From Anas platyrhynchos (taxonomy: Eukaryota; Chordata; Aves; Anseriformes; Anatidae), in assembly GCF_047663525.1 (NCBI RefSeq), contig NC_092590.1:10684001-10748000 (forward strand): a DNA stretch of 64,000 nt, read 5' to 3'. Below are positions 47,401-62,600 of the stretch, piece by piece. Within the stretch, counting starts at the first letter, position 1. The number at the start of each line of letters is the position of its first letter. A model generated the notes under the pieces. That model made no database searches, had not been told where the DNA came from, and saw only the letters and a list, made by a program, of their open reading frames with translations. The position numbers were made by a program, and so were the translations under genes.

Positions 47401-50400
47401 ACAGAAGAGGTAGCAACTAGAGAAAAAAGGGTTCTACACTACCTGAATTACTTGCAGGCTTATCTTTGTTGTTAACATCTGCTCTAATTTGCTTGAAAAA
47501 TCTTGACTCTATAGTGGAACTCAGAAATGCTTTCCAACTCCCTAGTCTAGGTGCACATGCTGGTCATACCCAAACTCCGATCAAAGGACAACATCCAGCC
47601 ATGAACCATCCCCTTCTCTGCTACATTTCCATTTGAAAGAAACCAATGGGCAAGTCAAAAACAAATCAGAGGATGTTTCAGAACAAGCAACTGTGATAAG
47701 AAACTCTGCCTAACCTACAAAACACGTTTGCTTTGCCTTCTTAGTGTCTGAGTAATATGATGCAAATATAGTTTATTACAAAACAAACAAACAAAACCCT
47801 CCTTTTTCCTGTAGACAGTAGTAAATACAGTTTTTGGATTGCTAGGACATCAGCAGTAGAACTGAATGTTTTCATGCTATTTAGCCTTTTGCACGTTTAA
47901 GAAACTTAAACATTTTGAAAGCTTGTTCATGATGACTTACAGGAGTTCTTTCTTTTCACTTTTAATGATCTGCAGAATCTCCTCTTTTGTAGCTTTTCTG
48001 ATGCTCTGAATGAAGGACAAAAAGTTTCTTGCTGCTTCAGCTTTGGAAAGTTTGTCGGGATGCATATATTCTTTGATGCTCTTCCAGTGTTCAGAAAGCT
48101 GCAAAATAATTCACATTATATCAAAACTCTCAGATCACGGTTTCGGTTCTCAAAATCACATTTGATAAATGCAGATATGTGGGCCAGCTATTGCTCAAAT
48201 TAGCTGAAATCCAATACATTGCTAATCCTTTAGCTAACTATTATCTAACTTGAGATATCCCAGTCCACATATCTTCGCGACCTTTCTATCTCTCTCTTCC
48301 AGCTCTTTAGTATTTTCATAATAATGTACATTGCCTGAAGTACAATTTGTTTTGAAACAAAATGTAGTTATTTAGAAGGTCCTGTCACCTGAATAAGGTG
48401 AACTTCTTTGTCTTGCAAACTCACTGTGCTTTCTGGTGAATATGGTGTTTGTCTTCTGTTGCCATTTTCTTCTCAGTTAGTTTTTTTTTTCAAGTGGGAG
48501 ATGCAAAGTCCTGATTTCATAAATAAATCATAAATTCTCACAAGATGGTAATATTCTAAGTGGTTTGTGTGGAACAGGAGTAAATGACCCACAAGTCATT
48601 TGGATTTCTTCCTTATAAAACTGCATAAGATATGCAGTTACTGCAGATTTGTGTTTATTGTACAAAATGGTAGTTAAGAAGGTATTAGAATAGGTACCAG
48701 CTTCTTCATTTGTTGTTGCTATATTTACTCCCCATGCCATATTTCTGTCCAGAGTGAGCCAACATGGTTCCACAGTACCTGTATCTGTCCTTCCAGCTAT
48801 GCTCCTATGAGAAGCTGGTGCAGGTATTTTGACCTTTCCTCTCTCACTTGCCTTTGCCTCTGTTATCTCAAATTATCAAGAACATTCCTTGGTGAAAACT
48901 CAGCTGTTCTCTGCAGGAGTGTTTACTGCAGTTTTCCTGAGTGGGAAATAACACTAGCACCCATTTGACCTTTACTAAAATACTTCCCCTGTTCATGGGT
49001 TTTGTATTAGGCAATAACACTTGAACCTGCCATCAAATAGAAGTATCATTCGACAGTACAGAGTGCAACCTCCATCAACTGTAACAAACAATAATTAGGC
49101 AACCATGATTGAGACATAGGATATTTCCTGGGGATTAATAGCCAGCTGGGAGGAGCTCATGTTCTGAGGCACAGATGGGCCTGTTAACCTCAACTGGTGA
49201 TTAGTGCACCAAGGTCAGTGTGGCTATTATAAGCTGGAATCGGATAAACATATGGGCACTTTCTATTCCCACTATTGAAGTTGCACCATAGCCCAGCAAG
49301 AATTCTCTGACTTCTTTAATCCCTTTATTTTCTCCTGTGCAGAGCCCAGTTCTATGGGTTTAGCCCACACCCTAGGTACAAGCGAGGTAGGAGATGTGAA
49401 CTGGAGCCATCACAAGCAAAAGAGAGTGGAGACCAAGTCTTCCTCATTTGGGGGTGCTCTAAGCACTCAGCTGCTGCAAGGAGCAGCTGCCTTCTCCTGC
49501 AATGATGATGACTTTAAAAAACAGCACCCACAGCTGAATTTCACTAGGGTTCTCGTTCTCCTGATGTGAATGTCAGGCTGTTTGGATTGAACAACCCAGG
49601 GATTCAGGCACAGATGCACACACTGCCCCATGGCAACTCAGCCAAGTTCAGGCAGGAATTGGGTTCCCTCTCATCAGACCACAGCACTTCTGGGCTCTCT
49701 GGGAAAATCTGAACCAAACTGAGAGGTCCCAAATCAAGCAAGATTTGGTTTTGACTGTCAGTGCCTATCAGCTGCCTTACCAGCCTACACAAATGTCTCT
49801 CAGGTTAGGTGAGCCCAACTCATGAGTCCATATGGCACATGAAGCTGTGTGGATTACTAGTGGTTTTCCTGCAGTGCTGCACCCAAACTCATCAGCCTGC
49901 CCTGAGTGGGGGCTGCTAGCTTCAGCACAATGCTGTGAAATGCAGCTGGAGCTGGCTGCTGTGGGCAATCAGGATGCATCTCTGCTCCATCAGCATGGGC
50001 TTGGCCAACATCTGGGTTGGTATTTAGTCCCTCATCACTCACTGCTGCAAATCTTTCTCCTCCTCCTACTAAAAGTCATGTCGAATAGATAAGGGAACAC
50101 TTGCAATGCAAAGGTTGCTTGTTGTACATTAAGTACTTGAGCAGTGAGAGGCACCTTCTCCTGTCAACTATTGCATGGCTTATCCTGTAGCTCTAGGCAC
50201 AGAGCCCAAAGCCAAATTTTTCAAAGGTTGTCTACACAAGAAAGAACAGAAACAGCTCCATTTCAGGAGGGGCAAGCACCTGTTTCTGTAGGAACTGTGA
50301 GTAAAGAAAAACTGTAGGAGCCATGAGCACTTCTGAAAAGAGCACGCTTCATGTTGACGTGTAAACACAGAAAGCTAGGTCTAAATTTAAATGTAGATGT

Positions 50401-52441
50401 TGGCTATGACCTCACAGAAGCTCATGCTGCCACCCGTGAAAGGGGGCTGATAATGGTTATTTTACCAAATTCGTAAAGCTAGAGACAAGACTTGTTACGA
50501 TTTGAGAAGGGTTTTGAAAACATAAAAATGTACAGCACACCATGTCAGCATGGCATTAATGTATACTATGATATATAAGTACCAAATGTTATGTTGCTGC
50601 TTTGGATACAGAGTTCTGTTTATAGACCCCATCTTTTCATAGCAGTTACTGTAAAATACAGTGAGAAAGCAGCACTTCATTCTCATCGTGCCATTAGGTT
50701 TATAGCTCAGTCCCCAGGCACAGCTCTGGAATTGTACCCTATGTTTGTTATCTCGGTCTGGAAATTATCTCCATAACCATTATAAGAAACTCAGTTCCAA
50801 GTGACAAATTGGTCAGCACAAACCCCAGTGGGCAGAGTCTGGAGAAGAGCACCTGTCTCTGCTCTGTTTTAGACTCCTTGATGTTCCCTACTCAGAACTG
50901 CTTCAGCACGCATACAACATAAATTCTAATTCATTTTCCCCAATATACTTTTTTAATCTTCTCTGTGGCTCTACATGCTTTAGACAAGATAAATTATTGC
51001 AGTGCAATGTTACTTCCAAATAGCTAGAACAATTTCCAAAATAGTAATGAATTCATGCTCATCAGAAATAGAGGATTCAAATTATGTATGCTGAATAGAA
51101 GCCTTATCCTGCTTATCAAAAACTGACAGAAAATAATAGTCTTTAAAATAATATTCCCATTCACTACTAAATTCGTTCTACAATGGTAATAGCATTAAAG
51201 TTGTTTACTAACTATCACTACTGCAATTTATACTAGTGGATATGATGAATACTATCAGTAAAACAAAAGATGATGTATTTAAAGTAAGTTCTTACTGTAC
51301 AAAGGTCTTAGTAGATGTTTTACATATGATTTTTTTTTTATTTTTTATTTTTTTTCCAGGAGGGGAGTGATGAGAAGAATATTGGACTTGCCAGTAATAT
51401 TAAAGCACAATTTTATATTTATAAAATACCTATAGAGTCTTTTAAATAAAAGTCTTCCTTCATGGTCAAGCAGTTAGAACAGGGAGATATATTCCCACCT
51501 TTTTTTTTCCTGCCTACTGAATGGCTATCTACCTTTAATTTCTAGGAGCAGTTCAGCTCCTCCATGACAGAGAATTGTTTATAAACACAGGTCATCCATC
51601 TTTGTGGTCATTACATACCCCATTATCCAGAGGATAGAAGTTTCTGCCAACTCAAGGTTGGTAAAGATGAGACAAAACAAAAGGGTGTTGCATTTCTGAG
51701 AAACACTGCACTTAATCTTTGAAAGACACCAAAAAGGTTGATACTTTTAGAGGTAGATCTTAAAACACCCTCATGTGGTGGAAAACCATTGCAGCATTAC
51801 AGTACTGCTCCCTGTCCTGGGGCGTTAAACCTCTCCTAGTGGACTGCTTGGACAGAAACTTCTATTTCACGCTTCTTTTGCTCAGCTAACCAACCTGATG
51901 TCCAACAAGTCTGCGTTTACTTACCGAAGGACACTTTTTGCATTCGGATTTGACTGTCTCTGCTACTAGGGGCATGGACACGTAATTGGAGTCCAAAGTC
52001 TTGACAACACCAGCAGCTTGCTTCCCAGCGATCAGTCCAGGGCCAGCTTGTACTGACTTCAGTTCCAGTCTCTGCCTGTGCATCCATACATTGAAAACAC
52101 CATTAGAACTCAAACATTTCGAAGAAATGCAAAAATCACGGGGAGAGGAAACAAAAAGAAACCCTCCACAGACAAAAAATACAGAACAAAGAATAACTAA
52201 AGTTCTTGGACTTGTTCTAAAATATTTAGATCATGGAAAGTCTACAGCTTTTTTAAGGTAATAGAAATATTTAACCCTGGTGGGATTACTGCTAGAGCAG
52301 CATGATATAAAATACCTCAATAACAAACTTTACAAAGTATGGATCTATAGTGTCTGGTAAACAGCCCTCAGTAACCATTGACATTCTGAAAAGTTTCGCA
52401 TATTTGTTCATAAGAAGATTTGGAAATTGGGTTTTTGAATG

Positions 52442-52480
<39 letters not shown>

Positions 52481-55400
52481 AACAGCATAATGTTAAGGAG
52501 ATGCCTGAATCATTTTTCTTATATGAATATCACCGAGCTTTCAGTGTTTTACAGTCTGTCACAATGGTTTGGACAGATGCAGCTTTTTTAATTTCATTTC
52601 CTATGAGTGCCATTATTTATTATTTGCATCTATTATGGTAGAGCCATTAATCAACATTGGACTAGGTACCATATGGATATGAAAGAGATCTAAATTCTAC
52701 CTGAAGTGTTTAGTGTCTTAGATCTTATTGCTGTAAGACATACACGTGACCTGACTTGAACCATGAGTTTCTGCTACCATCAATAACCGTCAAATTGTCC
52801 AACTTACTTTGAAACTATTTTGGCATTTGTTTTTCGTCGGGAATTCAGAAAGAAAACATAATTCTCTTCTGCCTTAATGGATTTAAAGAAACTGTCTTCC
52901 AGCACGTAAATTGTGGCAGATGTGGCTTTGGTGCTGACATCCAAGATCTGAAAGTAATTAAAAAATAAAGCAGAAGAAAGGCTGGTCAATAAACAACAAT
53001 CTAGGAGAAGATCTCACAGTTCCAAGTCACAGCAAAACTTGTAAAAATATAGTGAAATGAAGAAGGTGCACGTGAGTTGACAACATCTCAGGCTAAGCCT
53101 GCAAACTAGGATCTCCCATATTTTCACAAATTCCCTCTATGAGAAGAGCCACTCACTTTTGCGCCATGTGTTTCAAACTCAATACTTATGAGAAAGGAAA
53201 GTGTGGTGGAGAGGAATTTATGGAACAGGTTGTAGCTGAGAAAATGACTGGTAATTTAGTTGAAAATACATTTTAAATAAGATGGGAAGCTTTTCCAGGA
53301 AAATCTTGTATAAATGAGATTGTCATGTTCACAACTGAGAAGCAAAACCAACTACCTTGCTTGATCTGCTTGTATATAAATTGAAGTCTTTATGGCAAGT
53401 GTGACAACCAGGAATTCAGTCATTGTGTTAAGTCGTTTTATTAACAGAGCATGTGCTACCTTTGTACTTCTCTGAGCTGAGGAATGTCAGCTTCTGACAC
53501 GGAGAATCCCAGTGCCTGCAGCATGTGTCCAGCTTGCACTCACTAGTAAGCACTTAGAAGGACATTTCCTAACAGTGAAAAATCATTAAGGCCATAGTAG
53601 GGCTTCAGGAACTTCTGCAGCATATCTCCTACATCACACCTATTCACAGGGAAGCCTTTATTTCCTACGCAAACCCTACAGGGCTCCACCCAGGAGTCAG
53701 GATTTTGCTCAGCATTTATTGTGTACACTGAATGCTGTGACTTAGAAGCTGAGAAAAAGGTAACAGTTGTCATTATTTGTTCAAAGTGATGTGAATTATT
53801 TTGCTGGACTCGATGTCAGCTGAGACAAGGTGGTTTACACAAGAAAATCCATTTCCTGTTCTCCCTGTGGCTACCACATACAAAATTTGTACTAATAATA
53901 CTGTAAATGTACATGTGGAAGTTGCTTTATGCAATGCCAGAAAGACCTTTTGAGAAAATGACTAATAACTCATAAGGATATATTTTAAACAGGCAGAACA
54001 GATTTTACCTTGTAGAAGAAATCATACCTTGTTGTGGCTGGTAAATCCCGTTTTTTCTATTTCACAGGAGTCCAGGGCTTTTATTTTAGTCACTTGATCT
54101 TGCCGCACCTGGTAAGTAGTATTGCATTTCCCAGATATGTCCACCTTGAAAAATAAGAATTAGATTAAGACTATTTCTTGAATTTATCTTTTGGAACCCA
54201 GAATACCTTCCAAAGGTGAGCCATATTCTCTACTGTTGACAGCCTGTACATGAGGTGCTGTGCTGTTTGTGTTTGGATTTATTTATCAGTTTTGAGGGTA
54301 AAGAGAGACTACTGCTTTATTTTTCCTTGTATTGGTGTTTCTAAATACCTGTCTTAGACAGTCAGGGGTACTTTGCATTATATGGCTATGAAGGAAAGTA
54401 ACAAAGTTTATTTAAACAAAAAAGTTCGGGAACAACTGGCAGGTGGTACTAAACTTAAGAATTTGCATTAAATTCCAGCTTTGTTTGTGTTGACAGATGC
54501 AGAAGTTTAACTATGTAATGCAGGTTAAATAGTTGTGGCTAAACCATTGCTAACTTTTTGTGGATACTTGGTTTGATTTAAAATGGTTTTATCCATTGAA
54601 TTGAACTTAGGAATCAAATGAATTTAAACATCAGTATTATCTCTTTTATAGTGACATGGTTTGAGTTGGTTTATTTCCAGATCCTGCTAAATTGATTAAA
54701 GTACTTTAAATCCAATGGATTTCACCAATTCTTTAAGTAAATTGCAACGTGACTTGTGTCAACAGATATTCAGAAGATTGTCCTTTCACCCCCAACATCA
54801 AACGCAATCAAGGGGCTGATTTCTGTCCCTCGGTGTTCTCTCTGAAGCCAGCAGGAGCCACAGCCCTGCCTTTTAGATCAGACTGAGCTCTGCCTGTTTC
54901 TCTGATGATGGTTATCTTGCCAGATATAGCACCATACCTCACGAGAAGTACCAGAGTGCAGCTGTAGCTGGAAAAGGCTAGCCAGACCTCTCTTAAGATT
55001 TTGAGTAAAAGCGTGTTCATTTTGATATGAGTAGAAGTTTTGGACCTGTAGGAATGAAAAACAAGTATGTAACAAATGTGGTTAAATGAGAGAGAGCAAA
55101 TGTGGATCCCCTCCATAAAATCCCCTTTCCTTTTTCTGTCTGGGAAGCTGAATTTGGACCTGTTGTCCTTATTTAAGCAAACTACAGATGCTGGAGAGCC
55201 TCCTGATAAGACTACAAAGATTTGTTAAGCAGCTGTACCTAAGGACTGTTTCAGTGTGGTGAGCACCTTTCCTGCCTGCTAATTGAGAATTTAGAAGTAA
55301 AATTAAAAACTTTGAATAATTTCACGTGACTTCTTTTCCTGCATAATCTTCAAATAATCCCACCCCACGTGCACATAATATCTGTTGCACTTTAATCACA

Positions 55401-58400
55401 GGTTACAAAAACTAGAATGAATCATAGATAAATCACTGAATGACTTAAACGTGTCGAACATATCACAACCTTTGAACTTCATGGGGCGACTGTTGTGCTT
55501 CAGCCTCTCCTCTGGCAACAGAAGACTTTGCACCTCCACCTGGCATTCAAGGTGCTTTAAAGATGAATTTTTTTCAGAAACCGTAAGTCAAATCAGCGTG
55601 TTATCTTGGGGCAACCCTGGAAAGTGAACTCACTGTTGCTAGGGGTAAAAGTATCAAAGCACAGAGAAATCATAAAAGGAGAGTATAGACCCTATTACCT
55701 GAGAAAAAGTTTTTAATAAAGTTTTTAAAAAGTTTTTAAAGTTTTTAATACTACATCTCAGTCTTAGCATGTGAACTGCTTCTGCCACCATATTTGCAAT
55801 GTACTGGGAGCAGATGTATTTTGACTGTGTTCCTCTGACACCCCAGCCCTCCTTCAGGGATGTGTACAGTTGGGAGCCAGTGCTGTCCCGTTTCTTTTTC
55901 TGTTGTGTAAAGCTGATGACAAGGCTGAGTCTGAAAGTTACTGAGTAGACCTGATAGCAGCTGCAAAGCAGTAGGCTGAGCTGGCGGCCAGGGTATGTGC
56001 TCAGTGCCTATTTACAGCAGGAGGTAAAGATTCTGCTGGGATAGGGTGTCACAGCCCTTGCTCTGCTCTGCAGAAGAGAAAAGAAAGCACGACCTTCAAC
56101 CTTCCTCCTGTCTTACTGCCCCTCTGCCCATGTCCCACCTGCTCGGGCAGCAGAAGGGAGAGCAGAGCTGTTGGCTTAATGCTCCCAGCCACAAGCAATG
56201 GGAGGGTGGAGGAGCATGGAGAGGAGGCAAGAGGAGCTGCTGCTCAAACCTTGCTGTTCCTGACCCAGAGTGCAAGGAGACAAAGGAGCAGCTCCACAGA
56301 AAAAATAAAAAAATAAAAAGAAATAAATAAAAATAAAAAATAAAATAAAAAATAAAAAACGAGGAGTTGGATTTGCTTCATTCTCTTTCCAAGAAAGGCT
56401 TAGATGCTGAGAGCTAGAAATGGACATCTGTGCTCCTACACAGAGAGACTGCTTCAGTGCTCTTTCAGAGCAGGCTGCAAAACCAGGGCACCAGCCAAGC
56501 CATGCTTGCTCACAGTCCCTTTTCTTCTCATTTTTGGCGACAGTTTTTCACCATCACGCTCATTAATTTGGGACTATTGAAACTGTGATAGGTGACACTG
56601 AAGTCAATAAGCAAGCCAGAGAAGTGGGTAAAGCAGACACACTAAAACATCTGTTAGGGGTTTAGAGATTAACGCTGCTCCTCATAGACTTGGTGTTAAC
56701 TCCCTCATGACAAACTGTATCGCCCTTTCTGTCTTCAGACCTTGGATAAAATCCTGGCCTCACTGAATTCAACAGAAAAAATCTTACACAGCAACTGTGC
56801 ATATATCTGCATATATACCCAAATGTTTGTGGCCAAGATGCTGTTTACTTACATCTATACAGTGCCCTCAGGCCACAAGAGGCTTGGGCTGGAAGGGCCC
56901 CTTGTACAGCTAAATTACAGCCTGCTCCAAGCTACTGTCCTTTGTACAGAAAGATAGGACACAGTGACATATCGAGAACACTGTGAGGATAGTGAATTGC
57001 TAAATTCTCCAAGTCTGTAATTAAAGATTTGCCTCAGGGGTCCTCAGAGACCGAGTGTAAATTTTGAAAAACGGGGTCTTACTTTTCCACGGGCTAACTC
57101 AAGCACCATGGGCTGCTGTAAAGCTGTCAGATATTCTTTCCCGATGATCTTCTCTGTGTTTTTTCCTTTGAAGATGTTTTTAGCGTCTGGACGTTCATTC
57201 ACATTTTCAACTTGGACATTTTTTATCTAGCAAAGAAAAAGCAGAGAAAATTCAGTCTGGTATTGGCCTGGAGTAGGCTGGGGTAGACTAAATCTCCTCA
57301 AACCTAAGTACCAAAACGAGTCCCTGCAAATATCATTTTTTTTCAAAACGTTCAAATTTTTTTTCAAAACATTCAGGTTCTTTTTCAAAATTTCTAGTAA
57401 ATGTCTTTTTTTTTTTTTTTTTTTGTCATATTTGTGGCTAGAACTGAAGACTTCAACCGATTGCCCCTCCCATAGGTGCTTGCACAAAAGTTGTTTGAAT
57501 CTATATAACCCATATGAAGCAATTCCAAAATACAGGAGATATTTTGAAGGTCTAGCTTGGGATGTTAGATACGTTCTTGTGAAGTTTTTTTCTACAGGAA
57601 ACAGCTAACTGAAGAAGCCATTTTTAGTAGATGAGACTACGGGAGAATAAAAGATTTAGCTTATCTTCCGAAAACAAGTACTTCAAGATAAGATTAGCGA
57701 TTAGATAAATGCAGAAAAGGTCGGGCATGTTGTAAGTTGGGCGATGGCATTAATTACCATAACTTTCACCAACTGGTCATCATCATTCTCAGGATTTCTC
57801 CACAGGAGGTTGACATCCACATCAGAAGAAATTCGGTAGCCTGCACTTTTCTTCAGGGATGCTTTAGCCCGATCAACATAGACTTCAGCAGTGTAAGCAA
57901 ATGTATATATTTTGTCATTACTTAAGCTTGGTCCAGTAGTGTGCCCTGTTTGGAAAGCAAAAACAAGGTTGTCTTAGACATGACTAACACAATCTGTCAT
58001 TCTCTCTAAAAAACACCTTTAGAAAAAATAAAAATGCAATTGTCAGCAAAAGATTATGGACTGAACTTCCTTCCCTTGCTTACAGAGGCTGTCCTACCAG
58101 AGCAGTTGTTTTTTAATATCTGTTCAAGTTGACACTAATCTCATATATACAAGGTATGAATGTTCACAAAAATCCTTTGTTTTAGCTCTACACTTAAATA
58201 TACAAATAGAAGAGAGTCAAAATCTTTCCTTTGGCTATGTTATCATTAGAAATGAATACATGATTTTGATGATTTGATTTTCAAATCAAAATATTGCAAT
58301 TAATCATGCAATGTGTGTGCATAGCAATTTGAAATATACTGAAACGATTTGCTGGAGCCAATGCTCTCTGCACCTCTTGCACATTTATTGGGAATCTTTT

Positions 58401-59630
58401 CACTGAGAGCCTTGCCCAGGAGTGACATGAACATAATGAAGACACAGAGAAAATATTTTTAGATGCAGTAATTAAGCTCTTGTTCTTCAAACTAAATGAC
58501 TGTCCCTGTAGCTATGCTTCTCCTGTGAACTGATGTGTTTTAAGGGATATAAAAAGACAAAATCTAGCTTAAATGAAGTTTGCATACCTAATTTACAGTG
58601 ACATTTCCATCTACATTAGGAACAAACTGGAGATACTGTTCTCTAGGGATTCAGTTTCAGCGCTGTTTGTGTAAAAAATATCTGTAGTACACAAATGGCT
58701 TATTTTTCTTTTCCTTTGCAAAATGACCTAGGGTGCCCTATGTCCACATCCTTTCCTGTCTTCTCTTTCTCTGCCTTCATGCACAGCTCTGGGGGGAATG
58801 TGTAGTGCTGCGACACCAGCCTCAGGCACAGGGATTAAGATCATGCCCCTAAAATATGGCTAAGAAAAATCAGTTTGTTCTTGAACCCCCCTTAAGGACT
58901 GTGTTATATGGGATATACGTGGCATTCCTTTCCACTGTTTCCAAGGGCTTCCCTCCTGTGCTCTGGATGGCTACAAAGGTCTCTTCCACACAAGACAAAC
59001 TGATGAACTCAGTTTGCAGAGGGAAGGGAAGAGAAGGGAAGGGAAGGGAGGAGAAGCTGGCTGTACACACAGTGCTGTTACATCCGCAAAGCAAACACAC
59101 ATGCAGTGAGTGACCTTAGGTGCTGTCTGTAAGTGTCACAGAGCTAGCCTCCTGCACCCAAATGCTGCTTTGCTGAAACCAGCAGGAAGTTCCTACTTTT
59201 TAGGTATGAAGCAGAAACAAACAGAAAAAAAAAATCACAACAGAATTAATCTAAGAAAAGAGAAGTCCTCAGGGAGATGCATCTTAGTCTAAGTGCAGAA
59301 AAAAAAGAATAAAAAAAAAGAAAACTCTACCAAAACATCTCAGATAAATTCTTAAGCATGCCGTAATGTAATCAGTGTGTTCAAAGTCCCTCACAGAGAA
59401 TCAACAGGCCATCTTGATTCATATCATGTTCCTCGGTGTTTTATTTGACTCTGTTAAATACATTTCAAATCACTGCATTGGTAAAAAGGAAAAACAAAGT
59501 ATTTTCTTATTCAACTATCAGAAAAAAAATCCCATCTAATCCCAGTTAGGTGGGTAGTGCAGGGCCATCATGGCTGGGCAGACACATTCTGTAGTGCTCA
59601 AAGAACCCAAAAAATTGTGTTTTTTAAGTT

Positions 59631-59663
<33 letters not shown>

Positions 59664-62600
59664 CTCCCCTGTTCACTTTGACGTCACAGCAGTATGTTAA
59701 GGTCAGCTTCGAAGAACCTTTCTCTGAGGAAAACAGCAGCCCCACTGAGTTTGGCCTGCAAATTGTGAAAATTGGCACAGCTACAGAGAGGCAAACTGAC
59801 TGAGGATTTACGCCAGCTGGAGATGTGGCACAGCAAGTTCAGCAGTCCCCGGGGAAGCAGCCTGTTTGTCTGTGGGACCTCAAAGCCTTGGCAATTGATT
59901 TTTTTGCAGGGACGCTAAAGCATCAAGGTTGGCATCGGGCTTTGCCAGTTTTGCATTTTGTGTGTGTGTCTGCCTAAAAAAAAAAAAAAGAAAAAAAGAG
60001 GTGTACAAACCTTCCTTCGGGTTGCTGTGTGTTTCCTAGCCCTTTCCCTTTGCCCCTTCCCCTCACACTCCTATCACCTTTGAAACCACGCTGCCTCTGA
60101 GAGCAGAGAGCACTCAGTCTGTGCCCAGGGACGAGGGGCACCTTTCAGGCACAGCCCTGCTTCCTTGCAGCAGCCCCGAGCAGGCTGCTTCCTGCTTCAA
60201 AATGTCCTTCATTCGCAGCAGAAATGGCAGCGCTGGTGGTTTAGCATTCACTGAGGTTTGGCAGGGGCTATGTGCTTTCTAAAGGCAGAGGATGACACAG
60301 CCCCATCTAAAGATAAAAGGTGGGGGCAAAGCATATCCAAGAAAAATGATCTGGGTGCTGAGAGACAGAAGTCTAATTAGTTATGGTGGGTGGTGGTTCA
60401 TTTGCTCACGCTCTCTTTTCAATTAAAGGCAACTTTCACCTATCTTCTCCCTTCTCCCACAGTTCACCCCACAGATCTTTTTTTTATTTCGGCAGCAGGT
60501 CCTTCCATCTTCCTCTCTTTCAGCAATTGCTTGTCCCCATATACACATACACTGTTCCCTCCTGAAGGAAAGAGATGAAGAAAGGACATGGGCAGGCAGC
60601 TTCTTGCAAGTGTCATGGAAGAGATGAGTAATTGCAAAGTATTTCTAGGAGCTAGAACACGCCTAGCTTCTGAAAGCTTTCACCGTTTCATATGTGGAAA
60701 ACGTTGTTCCCTGGGCAGAAGAGGCTTTTAGTTGCAGGACTGGCCTCACTGAGAGCAAAGTGTGAGCCTGTGATGGATCATGGTAAGAGAGGAAGCAGGG
60801 ATGAGGCAGTGCTGAAGGCAGCCCCAGGGAGTTAGCACTTAACCCAGTGGAAACGGGGAAGCCAAAAGAGACAATAGGATGGCACTGTCAGATGGAGAGG
60901 CAAGGAGGAAAATTATGCCCGAGGGACAAAGGCACAGGTTTCACTGCCCAGCACCAGCATTAAAAATAGCATTCCTAAATATTCATGCTATCTTTCATGA
61001 GGAAAACTCTGGTACTATCTCAGAAGGAATATTCCCATTCCTTTCTAATAGAAACCTTCCTTAAAAAAAAAAAACAACCAAACAATTCCCCATACTGCCT
61101 TCACAGGCTCTTTCCTTTGTACCCAAGGCTGTGATCCTTGAGGCCATTTCCATTTCAGCTGATGGCAAACATCCCACTGCTGGAGAAGGGAGGAGGATCG
61201 GACATAAAGACCACGTTCAGCCGCGCTGTCTTAGGGTCAGAAGTGCATGCTTTCAAGGTGGAGCACATAACACATGGTTTGACTCGTTACGTTAAGTGTC
61301 TGTCATTAAGGGTAACATGCCAATTCTATAATTAAATCATGATACTGTATAATACAGAAGGTTACACTGCATGGGTAGAGACAGCTGTCAAGTCCTGTGC
61401 CTTTTATTAATACATACGGCATGCACAGCATGCGTGTCTCTAACTACGAGCTGGCTCTACCTTCATAAATCATTTTTGCCACTGTTTCTGATACTGGATA
61501 GCTTCAAAAAAGCAAAAGCCAGCCATTTATTTGAAAATTGGAACTGCACTAGGAAAGTGTCATGTGTGTTGATCTTGCTGACTCAGAGCTACTAATTTCT
61601 TCAGCATTTCTAAAAGGAAGGTGGACTGATAGGCAAAACATCCTAATCCGAGCTCTGTCACGGAGGCACCAAGTGGCCTTTGGGCCAGTAATTTAGCTCT
61701 CAGTCTCTCTGCACTAGAGATAGATGAGACCTTGCAGAGCTGAATGGGGGATAATCTAATGAGAAAATGCTTGCACAGCGCACTGGGAGTGTAAAGTGAC
61801 AAACAAAGAGCACTTCACATCAGTAAGTTTTGTTTCACTGACGTTATGGAGAAGCTGGGAAGAGCCGGCACCAGAAATGTGGCACACCAGTATCTAGCCA
61901 CAAACGTTGCTTGGCAGTTCTATGAGAGCTTTCTGCTGCTGGAGGAACTGCCTGCAGGCTTCTTTGCTGTCTAATTCCTGTCATGAGGCACACTGAGAGC
62001 ACCTCTACCACCTTTTTAACAGTTTAAGTCAGGCCTGGGTGCTGCCCTGCTCCCCTTCCCTCCCTGCAGAGGACATCCACATTAAACTAAAAGAAGAGGT
62101 GTTGTCGAATGTTGCAAGACTGCTGCTCCTGTAAGTTTAATGTCAGGTTGTCCACAAAGGGCCTCTTTTCCTTCCCTCAGTAGGCTGGCGCTGCTGAAGC
62201 GGGCAGTCTCCAGATTTGGTACCCTTGACCTTTGTGCAGGACACCTGAGTAAGGCCCCGCTCTTCAGGCCTGTGCAGACATCCAGGTTTTCATGCCTTAT
62301 TGCAGATCAAGCTTCCAGCGAAATTAATGGGATGCTTGTTACTGACTTCAGTGGTAGCTGAGTCAACTGCTCAGAAAGAAACCTGGAGAGCCCAAAGCAC
62401 TTCCTGGCTCTGATCCACCGCAGCACTTCTGTGTGTTTAACTTAATAGTCCCTCTCCAGCTGGTGCCCCCACAGCATGTCCTGACTAAGCAAGGTCAAGA
62501 TCCCCGCTTTCCTGGCTCACACCGCCGGTCCTGTGCACCTGAAAACATCGTCTCTTCCCTTCCCAGCGCTGACACGAATGTTACAAGCACCTAAACTTTT

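Noticed and set aside
56875-56935. Possible CR1 fragment (gcttgggctggaagggcccc)
   Set aside because: The likeness covers too few bases and lacks the 3' tail; not separable from chance.
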